Counted from the first letter of the stretch, positions 44,595 to 53,884 are shown. The stretch is DNA of 58,249 nucleotides from Paraburkholderia fynbosensis (GCF_902859935.1 NZ_CADIKI010000035.1:1-58249); one strand, 5' to 3'. Numbers and translations are program-made. The notes: generated by a model from the letters alone, not told the origin.

Positions 44595-45701
44595 ATGAAG
44601 AACGCAACCAGGTGGATGGCGGCGATGGCGGCGCTGGGATGCCCGATCGCGCACGCGCAATCGAGTGTCACGTTCTACGGCGTGGTGGATGAGAGCGTGC
44701 GTTATCTGACCAACGTGAACAAGGCCGGCGACCGGTCGCTCGGGCTCGGTCCGGGCGGCCTCACGCAGAGCCGCTGGGGCCTGAAAGGCGTCGAGGATCT
44801 CGGCGGCGGCTGGTCCACCTTCTTCAAGCTCGAAAACCGTTTCAACATCAACAGCGGGCGCAGCGACCCGACCTTGCCGTTCTTCAACGAAGCGCAGGTG
44901 GGCGTGCGCTCGAACGCGTTCGGTCAGGTCATTCTGGGGCGCCAGTACAACGTGATGATCGAAGGCATCACGGCGGGCGGCTACGGCAGCAACTGGTGGA
45001 TTCCATACGACTTCAGCTTCCAGCCGGAAGTGACGATGACGGGCGGCATCTGGACCAGCAACCAGGTGCAGTATCAGGCGAGATATAACGGTCTCAGCTT
45101 CGCGGCCGGTTATGCGTTCGGCGGCAATGCGGGCAATTCGTTCGGCAGTCAGATCGGCGCGGCCCTCGCTTATAAACCGGTGGGCGGACCGTTCAGCATC
45201 GGCGGCGCGTACGAAGAGTCGAAAGATTCGGTGAACGGCGCGGCGGCGAAAGCGTGGACCTTCGGCGCTTCGTACACATGGAATCTCACCCGCTTTTCGG
45301 CGGGCTATATCGTCAATCAGAACGACGCCGGATTTTCGAACTTCGCCAACGGACCGTTCACCGCGCCCGTGCTGGCCGCGCTCAAGTACACAGACTTCGC
45401 GCGGCGCCGCATGATCATGGGCGGCATCACGCAGCAGGTCGGCAACGCATGGCACTTCGCCGCGAACATCTGGCGCACGTTGCAGGACGGCAAGACCGCG
45501 AAGCAGGACGGCTCGGCGCGGCAATATCAGCTGGTCGCCGACTACAATCTGTCGAAGCGCACCGACGTCTATCTGGAAGGCGATTTCGCCCAGTACCGGG
45601 GTGACCTGATCGGCGCGCAGCTGCAAGGTGTCAATGGCGTCGGACTCGCGCAGAAGGGCACGCAACTCGGCCTGATGGCGGGGCTGCGGCATCAGTTCTG
45701 A
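44595..45701 (+). CDS. Gram-negative porin (betaproteobacterial type)
   Basis: This 368-residue outer-membrane trimeric porin has a signal peptide ending AHA (cleavage before Gln22). The first strand is SSVTFYGVVDESVRYLTN, followed by the conserved SRWGLKGVEDLGGGWSTFF and LENRFNIN. NAFGQVILGRQYNVM precedes the constriction loop. The C-terminus GLRHQF ends in the aromatic residue required by the BAM complex. The family resembles OmpC/OpcP of Burkholderia. GAGGAGACGG lies upstream of the ATG. Solute preference cannot be told. Confidence 0.94.
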   Translation: MKNATRWMAAMAALGCPIAHAQSSVTFYGVVDESVRYLTNVNKAGDRSLGLGPGGLTQSRWGLKGVEDLGGGWSTFFKLENRFNINSGRSDPTLPFFNEAQVGVRSNAFGQVILGRQYNVMIEGITAGGYGSNWWIPYDFSFQPEVTMTGGIWTSNQVQYQARYNGLSFAAGYAFGGNAGNSFGSQIGAALAYKPVGGPFSIGGAYEESKDSVNGAAAKAWTFGASYTWNLTRFSAGYIVNQNDAGFSNFANGPFTAPVLAALKYTDFARRRMIMGGITQQVGNAWHFAANIWRTLQDGKTAKQDGSARQYQLVADYNLSKRTDVYLEGDFAQYRGDLIGAQLQGVNGVGLAQKGTQLGLMAGLRHQF

Positions 45702-45790
45702 GCGCCGCGCCGCGGGCGCCGGACTCTGCAGCGCCGCGTGATTCCGGGTACATTGACGGTCTCGTTTTACTACGCAACAGGGAGTGCACA

Positions 45791-46177
45791 ATGCGCCTGC
45801 TTCACACCATGCTCCGGGTCGGCGACCTGGATCGTTCGATCGCCTTCTACACCGAACTGCTCGGCATGAAACTGCTGCGCCGCGAAGACTATCCGGACGG
45901 TAAATTCACGCTGGCTTTCGTCGGCTATACGGACGAACGCGACGGCACTGTCATCGAACTGACGCACAACTGGGACACGCCGACGTACGATCTGGGCAAC
46001 GGCTTCGGTCACCTCGCGGTCGAAGTCGAAGACGCGTATGCCGCTTGCGACAAGATCAAGGCTCAAGGCGGCACGGTCGTGCGCGAAGCCGGCCCGATGA
46101 AACACGGCACCACCGTGATCGCATTCGTGACGGACCCGGACGGTTACAAGATCGAATTCATCCAGAAGAAAAAGTAA
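45791..46177 (+). CDS. gloA: Lactoylglutathione lyase (glyoxalase I)
   Basis: This 128-residue metalloenzyme converts the methylglyoxal-glutathione hemithioacetal to S-lactoylglutathione. The four metal ligands match the nickel-type E. coli enzyme exactly: His5 in MRLLHTMLRVGDLDRS, Glu56 in GTVIELTHNWD, His74 in GNGFGHLAVEVED, and Glu122 in GYKIEFIQ. Length equals the bacterial GlxI (about 135). GGGAG precedes the ATG. Confidence 0.96.
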   Translation: MRLLHTMLRVGDLDRSIAFYTELLGMKLLRREDYPDGKFTLAFVGYTDERDGTVIELTHNWDTPTYDLGNGFGHLAVEVEDAYAACDKIKAQGGTVVREAGPMKHGTTVIAFVTDPDGYKIEFIQKKK

Positions 46178-46262
46178 CGTAGTCGGCGGGGCAAGCTCAA
46201 ACAATGAACAACAATATCCCTACTTTAAAGAACTCGGCGAGATCCACGCTGAAATCCAGGCA

Positions 46263-46601
46263 TTGTTAGACGGCTCCGCGGATGACGGCGCGCTGCAACG
46301 GATCGCGGCGCGCTTTGCGCCGCAATTCACGATGGTGATGCCGTCCGGCGTCACCGTGGACCACGCCGGCGCGCGCGAGCTTTTCGGCAAGCTGCGCGGG
46401 GCGCCTCCGGGCTCGCAAATCACGATTCGCGATATGGAGATCGTCGCCGACTATGCGTCGGGCGCGGTGGTGAAGTATCGCGAATATCAGCGCGACGGCG
46501 CGGGCAATGCGAACGTGCGGCGCTCGACGGCGGTGCTGGACCTCGCCGCGCACGGCAAGGTGACGTGGCGTCATCTGCACGAAACCTACTGCACGGAGTG
46601 A
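46263..46601 (+). CDS. NTF2-like (SnoaL/DUF4440-type) hypothetical protein, start uncertain
   Basis: This 112-residue or longer protein has the look of an NTF2-fold small domain: RIAARFAPQFTMVMPSGV, HAGARELFGKLRG, and WRHLHETYCTE at the end. The only start in this frame is the TTG at 46263. The same frame upstream reads without stops and looks coding (QYPYFKELGEIHAEIQALL) but contains no ATG, GTG or TTG. An ATG at 46204 lies in another frame that stops soon. A one-base deletion near AACAACAAT at about 46207-46215 would join them. It may therefore be frameshifted at its start, or the deletion may be a sequencing error. Confidence 0.55.
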   Translation: MLDGSADDGALQRIAARFAPQFTMVMPSGVTVDHAGARELFGKLRGAPPGSQITIRDMEIVADYASGAVVKYREYQRDGAGNANVRRSTAVLDLAAHGKVTWRHLHETYCTE

Positions 46602-46652
46602 TGCGCGAATCCGCGCAACTGGCGAGGGTGGTTGAGTGTTTGCCGCGCTAGC

Positions 46653-47543
46653 TCAAAGCGTCGGCAGCAATTCCGGCGGATGCGACTTCAGCGTTTGCCG
46701 CGCCTCGCGGAATTCCGGAAATATCGATTCGACTGTTTGCCAGAAACGCGGGCTGTGATTCATCTCACGCAGATGCGCGAGTTCATGCGCGACCACGTAA
46801 TCGATGATGGACAGCGGAAAGTGAATCAGCCGCCAGTTCAAACGGATCTTGCCATCGCTCGAACAACTGCCCCAGCGCGTGGCCGCTGACGAGAGCGCAT
46901 ACGCGCGATAGTTGACACCCAGCTTCTCCGCGTAAATGGCGAGGCGCTCGCCGAACAGACGCTTCGCTTCGCCTTGCAACCAGCCTTGCACGCGGTCCTT
47001 GATCTGCTGCGGGTCGGCTTGCAACGGCAACGGTACTTGCAGGGCGGCGGCCTCCGCGTTGAACGCGAGCGTGCCTTGTGGCGAGCCGAGCTTCACACGC
47101 ACCGGTTGACCGAGGTAGGGCACTTCGGCGCCGTCTTTCCAGTCGACTTTCGGCAATGCGCGCTGTTCGACACGCGTTTGCCATTCGATCAGTTTCGTGA
47201 AAATCCAGCGCTGTTTTTCGGTGATCGCGGTTTCGATATCGGCGAGCGTGACCCAGCGCGGCGCAGTGATCGTGAGGCCCGTGCTGTCGATTGCGAAACC
47301 GATCGAACGGCGTGCCGAACGCTTGAGCACGTAATGCAGCGTGCGCGGGCCAATCGACACACTGCGCAGCTTGCTGCCGTCCGGTGCCAGCGGCACGGCC
47401 GGCTGTTGCCCGGCGGGTGAGCCCGATGAGGGCGCGCACGGCGAAGGCGACGACGACATCGACCCCGGCTCGGCGAAGAGCGGGAGATCGAGCTGCCGGT
47501 TATCGAGCGCCGCAGCGGGCTGCGACGTAGGAGACTTCTGCAT
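46653..47543 (-). CDS. YgjP-like M48-type metallopeptidase
   Basis: This 296-residue protein has a variable Pro/Ser-rich N-terminus (about 1-60), then an SprT/YgjP-type zinc-peptidase domain. The zinc motif HELAH is at 253-257, followed by LREMNHSPRFW with the third ligand. Upstream are RRSIGFAIDSTGLTITAPRW, SSAATRWGSCSSDGKIRLN and LSIIDYVVAHELAH. The function of the YgjP family is not settled. The ATG at 47543 was chosen over an in-frame TTG at 47564. It is the last gene of the minus-strand glyQ-glyS-gmhB-plsC run, 42 bp after plsC. Confidence 0.88.
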   Translation of the reverse strand: MQKSPTSQPAAALDNRQLDLPLFAEPGSMSSSPSPCAPSSGSPAGQQPAVPLAPDGSKLRSVSIGPRTLHYVLKRSARRSIGFAIDSTGLTITAPRWVTLADIETAITEKQRWIFTKLIEWQTRVEQRALPKVDWKDGAEVPYLGQPVRVKLGSPQGTLAFNAEAAALQVPLPLQADPQQIKDRVQGWLQGEAKRLFGERLAIYAEKLGVNYRAYALSSAATRWGSCSSDGKIRLNWRLIHFPLSIIDYVVAHELAHLREMNHSPRFWQTVESIFPEFREARQTLKSHPPELLPTL

Positions 47544-47585
47544 CGGATTCGCTTCGCGCAACACGCCTTCGAGAGCGTGGGCGCG

Positions 47586-48344
47586 TCAGATTGGTGCGGC
47601 GGCGGAACGACTGTCCGTCACGTGGTACGCGGCAGGATCGATGCGACGCATTTCAGCTTCGATCCATTGTTCGACGCGCGTGTTGACTTCGTCGGGCGTG
47701 AGCCCCGTCGTGTCGATTGGCTTGCCGATCGACACTGTGACTATACCCGCATATTTCAGAAACGAGTTACGCGGCCACACGCGTCCTGCGTTGTGCGCGA
47801 TCGGCACGACCGGCGCGCCGGTGGCGATCGCGAAGCGCGCGCCGCCGGTCTTGTACTTGCCTTGCTTGCCGGTCGGCGTGCGCGTGCCTTCCGGAAACAT
47901 GATGACCCAGGCGCCTTCGGCCATGCGCGCCTTGCCTTGTTTGATGACGGATTCGAACGCGTACTTGCCTTCCTTGCGATCGATGTGAACCATCTTCAAC
48001 ATGCCGAGCGCCCAGCCGAAAAACGGCACGTACAGCAGCTCGCGCTTGAACACGTAGCACAGCGGTCGCGGCATCAATGCCGGAAACGCCAGCGTTTCCC
48101 ACGCAGATTGATGCTTGGAGAGCAGCACCGCCGGGCCGTTGGGCAGATTCTCGTAGCCTTCGATCCTGTAGCGGATGCCGTTGAGCCAACGCACCGTGTG
48201 GAGGGTCGCACGGCACCACCCTGCCGCCATCCAGTAGCGGTTGTCGGCGCGCATGAACGGGAACGCGATGAAGCATGCGGTTGCGTACGGCACCGTGAAC
48301 AGAACGAAGTAGATCAGCAGCAGCAGGGAACGGATGAAGCGCAT
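47586..48344 (-). CDS. plsC: 1-acyl-sn-glycerol-3-phosphate acyltransferase PlsC
   Basis: This 252-residue membrane acyltransferase makes phosphatidic acid from lysophosphatidate. An N-terminal hydrophobic helix (SLLLLIYFVLFTVPYATACF) is followed by the acyltransferase motif I as SKHQSAWETL (His78, Glu83: HX4E instead of the usual HX4D). Motif III is visible as MFPEGTRTPTGKQGKYKTGG and motif IV as VVPIAHNAGRVWPR. It lies between gmhB (40 bp) and the metallopeptidase (42 bp) on the same strand, giving an envelope-linked operon. Confidence 0.92.
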   Translation of the reverse strand: MRFIRSLLLLIYFVLFTVPYATACFIAFPFMRADNRYWMAAGWCRATLHTVRWLNGIRYRIEGYENLPNGPAVLLSKHQSAWETLAFPALMPRPLCYVFKRELLYVPFFGWALGMLKMVHIDRKEGKYAFESVIKQGKARMAEGAWVIMFPEGTRTPTGKQGKYKTGGARFAIATGAPVVPIAHNAGRVWPRNSFLKYAGIVTVSIGKPIDTTGLTPDEVNTRVEQWIEAEMRRIDPAAYHVTDSRSAAAPI

Positions 48345-48384
48345 CGGCGTGGTCAGTGAGGGTTGGGGACGCGCATGGCGCGCG

Positions 48385-48939
48385 TCACTCTTGTGCGTCG
48401 GCGAGGAAGTCGAGCGCGAATGCGCGCAGGTCGTCGTGCACGATCGTGCCGTCGGGCAAGCCGCCGGCCGCGAGCGTCTTCTTGCCCTTGCCGGTCAGCA
48501 CCAGATGAAGCGGATGACCGAGCGCCGCGCCCGCTTGCAGATCGCGCATCGCATCGCCGACGACCGGCGTATTGGCCGGATCGACTTCGAACCGCTCGGT
48601 GATCATTTTCAGCATGCCGGGCTTCGGCTTGCGGCATTCGCAGTGATCTTCCGCCGTATGCGGGCAGAAGAATACCGCTTCGATACGCCCACCGACCGCC
48701 GCCGCCATCCGATGCATCTTCAGATGCATCGCATTGAGCGCGTTCATGTCGAACAGACCGCGCCCGATGCCCGACTGGTTGGTCGCGATAGCCACGCGAT
48801 AACCGGCCTGGTTCAGACGCGCGATCGCTTCGAGCGAACCCGGCAGGGCGACCCATTCGTCCGGCGACTTGATGAACGCGTCGGAGTCGACGTTGATCAC
48901 GCCGTCGCGGTCGAGGATCACCACTTTCTTGTTCGGCAT
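48385..48939 (-). CDS. gmhB: D-glycero-beta-D-manno-heptose 1,7-bisphosphate 7-phosphatase
   Basis: This 184-residue HAD phosphatase acts in ADP-heptose synthesis for the LPS inner core. The catalytic pair is Asp10/Asp12 in VVILDRDGVINVDS. IATNQSGIGRG is the second HAD motif, and TPVVGDAMRDLQAGAAL the last. The structural zinc site of GmhB is complete: Cys92, His94, Cys100 and Cys102 in FFCPHTAEDHCECRKPKPG. The gene follows glyS by 10 bp and precedes plsC. Confidence 0.95.
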   Translation of the reverse strand: MPNKKVVILDRDGVINVDSDAFIKSPDEWVALPGSLEAIARLNQAGYRVAIATNQSGIGRGLFDMNALNAMHLKMHRMAAAVGGRIEAVFFCPHTAEDHCECRKPKPGMLKMITERFEVDPANTPVVGDAMRDLQAGAALGHPLHLVLTGKGKKTLAAGGLPDGTIVHDDLRAFALDFLADAQE

Positions 48940-48949
48940 GGCGCGGTGC

Positions 48950-51049
48950 TCAGGCGGCGAGCCGGGAAATGTCGGCGACGCAGTTCATCTGCTGATGCAG
49001 CGCGCCGAGCAAGGCCAGACGGTTGGCGCGCAGCGCAGGGTCTTCGGCGTTGACCATCACGTCGTTGAAGAACGTGTCGACCGGTTCGCGCAGTGCGGCG
49101 AGCGCGGTCAGCGCACTCGTGTAGTCGCGCGCGGACAGTTGCGTCTGCACGCGCGGCGCGACCTGTTCGAGCTGCGCATGCAAAGCCTTTTCCGCCGCTT
49201 CGACGAGCAGCGCGGCTTGCACGCCGCCGCTCGCCGAGCCTTCCGACTTCTTCAGGATGTTCGAGATACGCTTGTTGGCCGCTGCGAGCGATGCCGCTTC
49301 GCTCAGCGCCGCGAACTCGCGCACCGCATCGAGGCGCGCGACGATGTCGTCAAGATGCGTCGGGTTCAACGCCAGCACCGCGTCGATTTCACCGGCCGCG
49401 TAACCGCGTTCGCGCAGCAAACCGCGCAGGCGGTCCATGCTGAAGTCGTAGATGGCTTGAGTCGAATCGGCGACGTTCGGCACTGCGGCGAATTGCGCAT
49501 AAGCGGTGCGCAGCAGTTCGACGAAGTCGACCGGCAGTTGCTTCTCGACCAGAATGCGCAGCACGCCGAGCGCGTGACGGCGCAGCGCGAACGGATCTTT
49601 TTCGCCGGTGGGTTGCAGGCCGATGCCCCAGATGCCGACCAGCGTTTCGAGCTTGTCGGCGAGCGCGACGACGGTGCCGGTCGCCGTGGTGGGCAATGCG
49701 TCGCCCGAAAAGCGCGGCTGATAGTGTTCCGAGCAGGCGAGCGCGACTTCTTCCGGCTCGCCGTCGTGGCGCGCGTAATACGTGCCCATCGTGCCTTGCA
49801 GCTCGGGGAATTCGCCGACCATGTCGGTGATCAGGTCGGCCTTCGCGAGACGCGCGGCGCGCTTCGCGAGCGTCGCATCGGCGCCGATCAGCCCCGCGAT
49901 TGCACCGGCCAGCGCTTCGAGCCGCTCGACGCGTTGCAGCGCCGAGCCCAGCTTGTTGTGATAGACGACGTTCGCGAGCAGCGGCACGCGCTCGGCGAGC
50001 GGCTTTTTCTTGTCCTGCTCGAAGAAGAACTTCGCGTCGGCCAGACGCGGGCGCACCACGCGCTCATTGCCTTCGACGATATCGCCCGGCGTCGTCGTCT
50101 CGATGTTCGACACGATCAGGAAGCGCGAGCGCAGCTTGCCGTTGGCATCGGTCAATGCGAAGTACTTCTGGTTTGTCTGCATCGTGAGGATCAGGCATTC
50201 CTGCGGCACTTGCAGGAACTCGTCCTCGAAACGGCACGAATAGACCACCGGCCATTCGACCAGCGACGTCACTTCGTCGAGCAGCGCTTCGGGCATCACC
50301 ACCTGGTCGCCGTTGGCTTGCGCGAGCAGATGCGTGCGGATGACTTCCTTGCGGTCGGCGAAATTCGCGACCACGCGGCCCTTGTGCAGCAGCGTTTCGG
50401 CGTAGGCATCCGCGTGCTGGATCTGCACGAAACCTTCGGACAGGAAGCGGTGGCCGAGCGTGGTGTCGTCGGCGTCGATGCCGAGCGCGCTGACCGGCAC
50501 GACCTGGTCGTTATGCAGTGCGGTCAGACGATGCGCCGGACGCACGAACTTCACATTGGTGCCGTCCGGACGCTGATAGGTCATGAACTTGGGGATCGGC
50601 AGCTTGGCGAGCGTTTCGTCGAGCGCGCTTTGCAGGCCGTCGGCGAGCGTCGCGCCGGGCGCCGCGTAGCGCAGGAAGAACGCCTCAGCCTTGCCGTCCT
50701 GTGCGCGCTCCAGGTCGTTCAGCGAAAAATCGGGGAAGCCGAGCGCGGCGAGTTTCTTCGCGAGCGGCGCGGTGGGCTGACCGTCTTTGTCCAGCGCGAC
50801 GGAAACCGGCAGCACTTTTTCGCGCACGTGTTTTTCCGGCGCAACCGGGCGCACGTTCCTGATCGTGACCGCGAGGCGGCGCGGCGTGGCGTAACGTTCG
50901 AACGTCAGTTCGCCTTCGATCAGGTCGAGCGCCGCGAGCCGCTGCGCGATGCCTTCGGCGAACGCCTCACCGAGACGGGCGAGCGCTTTCGGCGGCAGTT
51001 CTTCGGTGAGCAGCTCGACGAGCAGGGTAGCTTGATGGGGTTGAGTCAT
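48950..51049 (-). CDS. glyS: Glycine--tRNA ligase beta subunit
   Basis: This 699-residue subunit of the alpha2beta2 bacterial glycyl-tRNA synthetase carries the tRNA-binding and anticodon parts. It begins TLLVELLTEELPPKALARLG, the conserved start, and has EVTSLVEWPVVYSCRFEDEF, VPQECLILTMQTNQKYF and FYARHDGEPEEVALACSEHY-like blocks (seen as TYYARHDGEPEEVALACSEH). The ALRRHALGVLRILVE segment and the C-terminal anticodon-binding region (about 590-699) complete it. It is directly after glyQ (15 bp). Confidence 0.97.
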   Translation of the reverse strand: MTQPHQATLLVELLTEELPPKALARLGEAFAEGIAQRLAALDLIEGELTFERYATPRRLAVTIRNVRPVAPEKHVREKVLPVSVALDKDGQPTAPLAKKLAALGFPDFSLNDLERAQDGKAEAFFLRYAAPGATLADGLQSALDETLAKLPIPKFMTYQRPDGTNVKFVRPAHRLTALHNDQVVPVSALGIDADDTTLGHRFLSEGFVQIQHADAYAETLLHKGRVVANFADRKEVIRTHLLAQANGDQVVMPEALLDEVTSLVEWPVVYSCRFEDEFLQVPQECLILTMQTNQKYFALTDANGKLRSRFLIVSNIETTTPGDIVEGNERVVRPRLADAKFFFEQDKKKPLAERVPLLANVVYHNKLGSALQRVERLEALAGAIAGLIGADATLAKRAARLAKADLITDMVGEFPELQGTMGTYYARHDGEPEEVALACSEHYQPRFSGDALPTTATGTVVALADKLETLVGIWGIGLQPTGEKDPFALRRHALGVLRILVEKQLPVDFVELLRTAYAQFAAVPNVADSTQAIYDFSMDRLRGLLRERGYAAGEIDAVLALNPTHLDDIVARLDAVREFAALSEAASLAAANKRISNILKKSEGSASGGVQAALLVEAAEKALHAQLEQVAPRVQTQLSARDYTSALTALAALREPVDTFFNDVMVNAEDPALRANRLALLGALHQQMNCVADISRLAA

Positions 51050-51064
51050 GAGGTGATGTTCTCG

Positions 51065-52072
51065 TCAGTCCTGGTCGATCTTGCGTTCGACTTTCAGCGG
51101 CGGCGCCCACGCGGGCATTGCGGCATCTTGCGCGTCGGTGGTGAGGCCGGGCACGCCGTGCACGGGATTGCCGAGCATCGGGAAGCCGAGCTTTTCGCGC
51201 GAATCGTAGTAAGCCTGCGCAACCAGACGCGACAGCGCGCGAATCCGGCCGATGTACGCCGCGCGTTCGGTGACCGAAATGGCGCCGCGCGCGTCGAGCA
51301 GATTGAACGTGTGGCCCGCTTTCAACACGAGTTCGTAAGCGGGCAATGCGATCTGCGCTTCGATCATGCGCTTCGCTTCCGCTTCGTAGCTGTTGAAGAA
51401 CGTGAACAGCAGATCGACGTTCGCGTGTTCGAAGTTATACGTGGACTGTTCGACTTCGTTCTGGTGATAGACGTCGCCGTAAGTGAGACGGCGCATTTCC
51501 GGACCATTCGGGCCTTGCTCTTCCCACTCGGTCCACACGAGGTCGTAGACGTTTTCGACCTTCTGCAAGTACATGGCGAGGCGTTCGAGCCCGTACGTGA
51601 TTTCGCCGAGCACCGGCTTGCAGGCCAGACCGCCCACTTCCTGGAAATAGGTGAACTGGGTCACTTCCATGCCGTTCAGCCACACTTCCCAGCCCAGACC
51701 CCAGGCGCCGAGCGTCGGGTTTTCCCAGTCGTCTTCGACGAAGCGCACGTCGTTCTGCTTCAGGTCGAAGCCGAGCGCTTCGAGCGAGCCGAGGTACAGG
51801 TCGAGGATGTTTTCCGGCGCGGGTTTCAGCACCACCTGGTACTGGTAGTAGTGCTGCAGACGGTTCGGGTTTTCGCCATAGCGGCCGTCTTTCGGTCGGC
51901 GCGAGGGCTGCACATAAGCGGCGCGCCACGGCTCGGGGCCGATTGCGCGCAGGAACGTATGAACGTGGGACGTGCCCGCGCCGACTTCCATGTCGATCGG
52001 CTGGAGCAATGCGCAACCCTGCTTGTCCCAATAGGACTGCAGTGTCAGGATGATTTGCTGAAACGTGAGCAT
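51065..52072 (-). CDS. glyQ: Glycine--tRNA ligase alpha subunit
   Basis: This 335-residue class II catalytic subunit activates glycine. It starts MLTFQQIILTLQSYWDKQGC, then ALLQPIDMEVGAGTSHVHTF and NRLQHYYQYQVVLKPAPENI. The start at 52072 matches the normal GlyQ N-terminus and has AAAGG at good spacing; an in-frame ATG at 52090 (MPERHF) is an alternative. A TAAAAT at 52158-52153 (minus) may be the -10 of the glyQ-glyS-gmhB-plsC operon, but a -35 is not evident. Confidence 0.96.
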   Translation of the reverse strand: MLTFQQIILTLQSYWDKQGCALLQPIDMEVGAGTSHVHTFLRAIGPEPWRAAYVQPSRRPKDGRYGENPNRLQHYYQYQVVLKPAPENILDLYLGSLEALGFDLKQNDVRFVEDDWENPTLGAWGLGWEVWLNGMEVTQFTYFQEVGGLACKPVLGEITYGLERLAMYLQKVENVYDLVWTEWEEQGPNGPEMRRLTYGDVYHQNEVEQSTYNFEHANVDLLFTFFNSYEAEAKRMIEAQIALPAYELVLKAGHTFNLLDARGAISVTERAAYIGRIRALSRLVAQAYYDSREKLGFPMLGNPVHGVPGLTTDAQDAAMPAWAPPLKVERKIDQD

Positions 52073-52220
52073 GAAGTGCCTTTCGGGCATGGGGCTCCCC
52101 GCCAGGCGCCGAAGCGCGCGAGGTGGCCGTGGAGCGAAGTGCTAAACCGTAGATTTTAACGGAAAGGCAAGGGGGCGTCCGTTTTACGGGGGTCGAACGC
52201 GGGCGGGATGCGGTTTTTGA

Positions 52221-52256
52221 ACGACACCGGGCCGCGTGTCGGCGGCCCGGTGTCGT
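52221..52256. terminator. Hairpin between the FMN glutamate-synthase-like gene and glyQ
   Basis: A perfect 13-bp stem (ACGACACCGGGCC with GGCCCGGTGTCGT, loop of 10) lies 17 bp after the stop of the minus-strand gene at 52274. No T run follows on the minus strand, so termination may be weak or factor-assisted. Confidence 0.55.
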
Positions 52257-52273
52257 GAATCATGCGCCGGCGT

Positions 52274-53884
52274 TCACGTCGTCGCCAGTTCCACCCTCGG
52301 CGAGAACGAGTCGCTTTGCGCGACAGGCCAGTACTTCTCGAACAGCGAGTAGCGATAGTTGCCGGTGAGCAGATCGTTCGGTTCGAGATACTTCAGCAGT
52401 TCCGACATCAGCCGCACTTCATGCGACGACACGCGCCGCACGATGTGATGCGCGCGCAGTTCCGCCGGATGTTTCAACCCCGCGGCCTGAATGATTTCCT
52501 TCAGCGCATGCAGCGTGTTGTGGTGGAAGTTGAACACGCGGTCGGCCTTGTCCGGCACCACCAGCGCGCGCTGGCGCACCGGGTCCTGGGTCGCGACGCC
52601 GGTCGGGCAGCGGCCCGTGTGGCAGGTCTGCGCCTGGATGCAGCCGACCGCGAACATGAAGCCGCGCGCCGCGTTGACCCAGTCCGCGCCGATCGCCAGC
52701 GTCTTCGTGATGTCGAACGCGGTGATCATCTTGCCGCTCGCGCCGATCCGGATGCGCTGCCGCAAGCCGATCCCGACCAGCGTGTTGTGCACCAGCAGCA
52801 GGCCTTCCTGCAACGGCACACCGACGTGATCGGTGAATTCGAGCGGCGCCGCGCCGGTGCCGCCTTCTGCGCCGTCCACGACGATGAAGTCCGGCAGAAT
52901 GCCCGTTTCCAGCATCGCCTTCGCAATGCCGAAGAACTCCCACGGGTGCCCGATGCACAGCTTGAAGCCGGTCGGCTTGCCGCCCGACAGCGTGCGCAGA
53001 CGCTCGACGAATTCGAGCAGGCCGCGCGGCGTCGAGAACTCCGAGTGGGTGGCCGGCGAAATGCAATCGCGGCCCATCGGTACGCCGCGCGTTTCCGCGA
53101 TTTCCGGCGTGATCTTGGCCGCGGGCAGTACGCCGCCGTGGCCCGGCTTCGCGCCTTGCGACAGCTTCACCTCGATCATCTTCACTTGCGGCTCGGCGGC
53201 CTGCTTCGCGAACTTCTCCGCGCTGAACGTGCCGTCGTCGTTGCGGCAGCCGAAGTAGCCCGAGGCGATTTCCCAGATGATGTCGCCGCCATGCTCGCGG
53301 TGATACTTCGACATCGAGCCTTCGCCCGTGTCGTGCGCGAAGTTGCCCTTTTTCGCGCCGAGGTTCAGCGCCATGATCGCATTCGCCGACAGCGAGCCGA
53401 AGCTCATCGCGGAGACATTGAAGATCGACATCGAATAAGGCTGGGCGCGCTCGGAGCCGACGACGATGCGAAAGTCATGACTGTCCAGCGTGGTCGGCGC
53501 GAGCGAGTGGCTGAGCCACTCGTGCGCGACGGCTTTGACGTCGACTTCGGTGCCGTACGGACGGCTGTCGACGTCGTTCTTCGCGCGCTGGTAGACGATG
53601 CTGCGCTGCGCGCGCGAGAACGGTTTTTCATCGGTGTCGTTTTCGACGAAATACTGGCGAATTTCCGGGCGGATGAATTCGAACAGGAAGCGGAAGTGGC
53701 CCCACAGCGGATAGTTGCGCAGAATCGCATGGCGCTGCTGCGTCAGATCGAACAGGCCGAGCGCGACGAGCGCGAGCGGCACGATGATCCAGAACCACGA
53801 AATATGCTGTGTGGCGGCCAGCGCCGCGCAGCCGGCGAGCAGCGCGGTGGCGCACCACATGGCCAGATAGCGTCGAGAAAACAT
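52274..53884 (-). CDS. FMN-binding glutamate synthase family protein (membrane-anchored)
   Basis: This 536-residue protein matches the GltB-like FMN domain family with an added N-terminal anchor: two hydrophobic segments in the first 45 residues (MFSRRYLAMWCATALLAGCA, WFWIIVPLALVALGLF). The synthase core shows NVSAMSFGSLSANAIMALN, KKGNFAHDTGEGSMSKYHRE, IEVKLSQGAKPGHGGVLPA, the FMN site VDGAEGGTGAAPLEF, and a 3Fe-4S-type cysteine set in CIQAQTCHTGRCPTGVA. It lacks the glutamine amidotransferase domain, so the nitrogen donor and true reaction are unknown. A 331-bp spacer separates it from mnmA upstream on the same strand. Confidence 0.9.
   Translation of the reverse strand: MFSRRYLAMWCATALLAGCAALAATQHISWFWIIVPLALVALGLFDLTQQRHAILRNYPLWGHFRFLFEFIRPEIRQYFVENDTDEKPFSRAQRSIVYQRAKNDVDSRPYGTEVDVKAVAHEWLSHSLAPTTLDSHDFRIVVGSERAQPYSMSIFNVSAMSFGSLSANAIMALNLGAKKGNFAHDTGEGSMSKYHREHGGDIIWEIASGYFGCRNDDGTFSAEKFAKQAAEPQVKMIEVKLSQGAKPGHGGVLPAAKITPEIAETRGVPMGRDCISPATHSEFSTPRGLLEFVERLRTLSGGKPTGFKLCIGHPWEFFGIAKAMLETGILPDFIVVDGAEGGTGAAPLEFTDHVGVPLQEGLLLVHNTLVGIGLRQRIRIGASGKMITAFDITKTLAIGADWVNAARGFMFAVGCIQAQTCHTGRCPTGVATQDPVRQRALVVPDKADRVFNFHHNTLHALKEIIQAAGLKHPAELRAHHIVRRVSSHEVRLMSELLKYLEPNDLLTGNYRYSLFEKYWPVAQSDSFSPRVELATT

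Noticed and set aside
48869..52159. 1096-aa ORF on the plus strand
   Set aside because: Antisense shadow of gmhB, glyS and glyQ, whose motifs are unambiguous on the minus strand.
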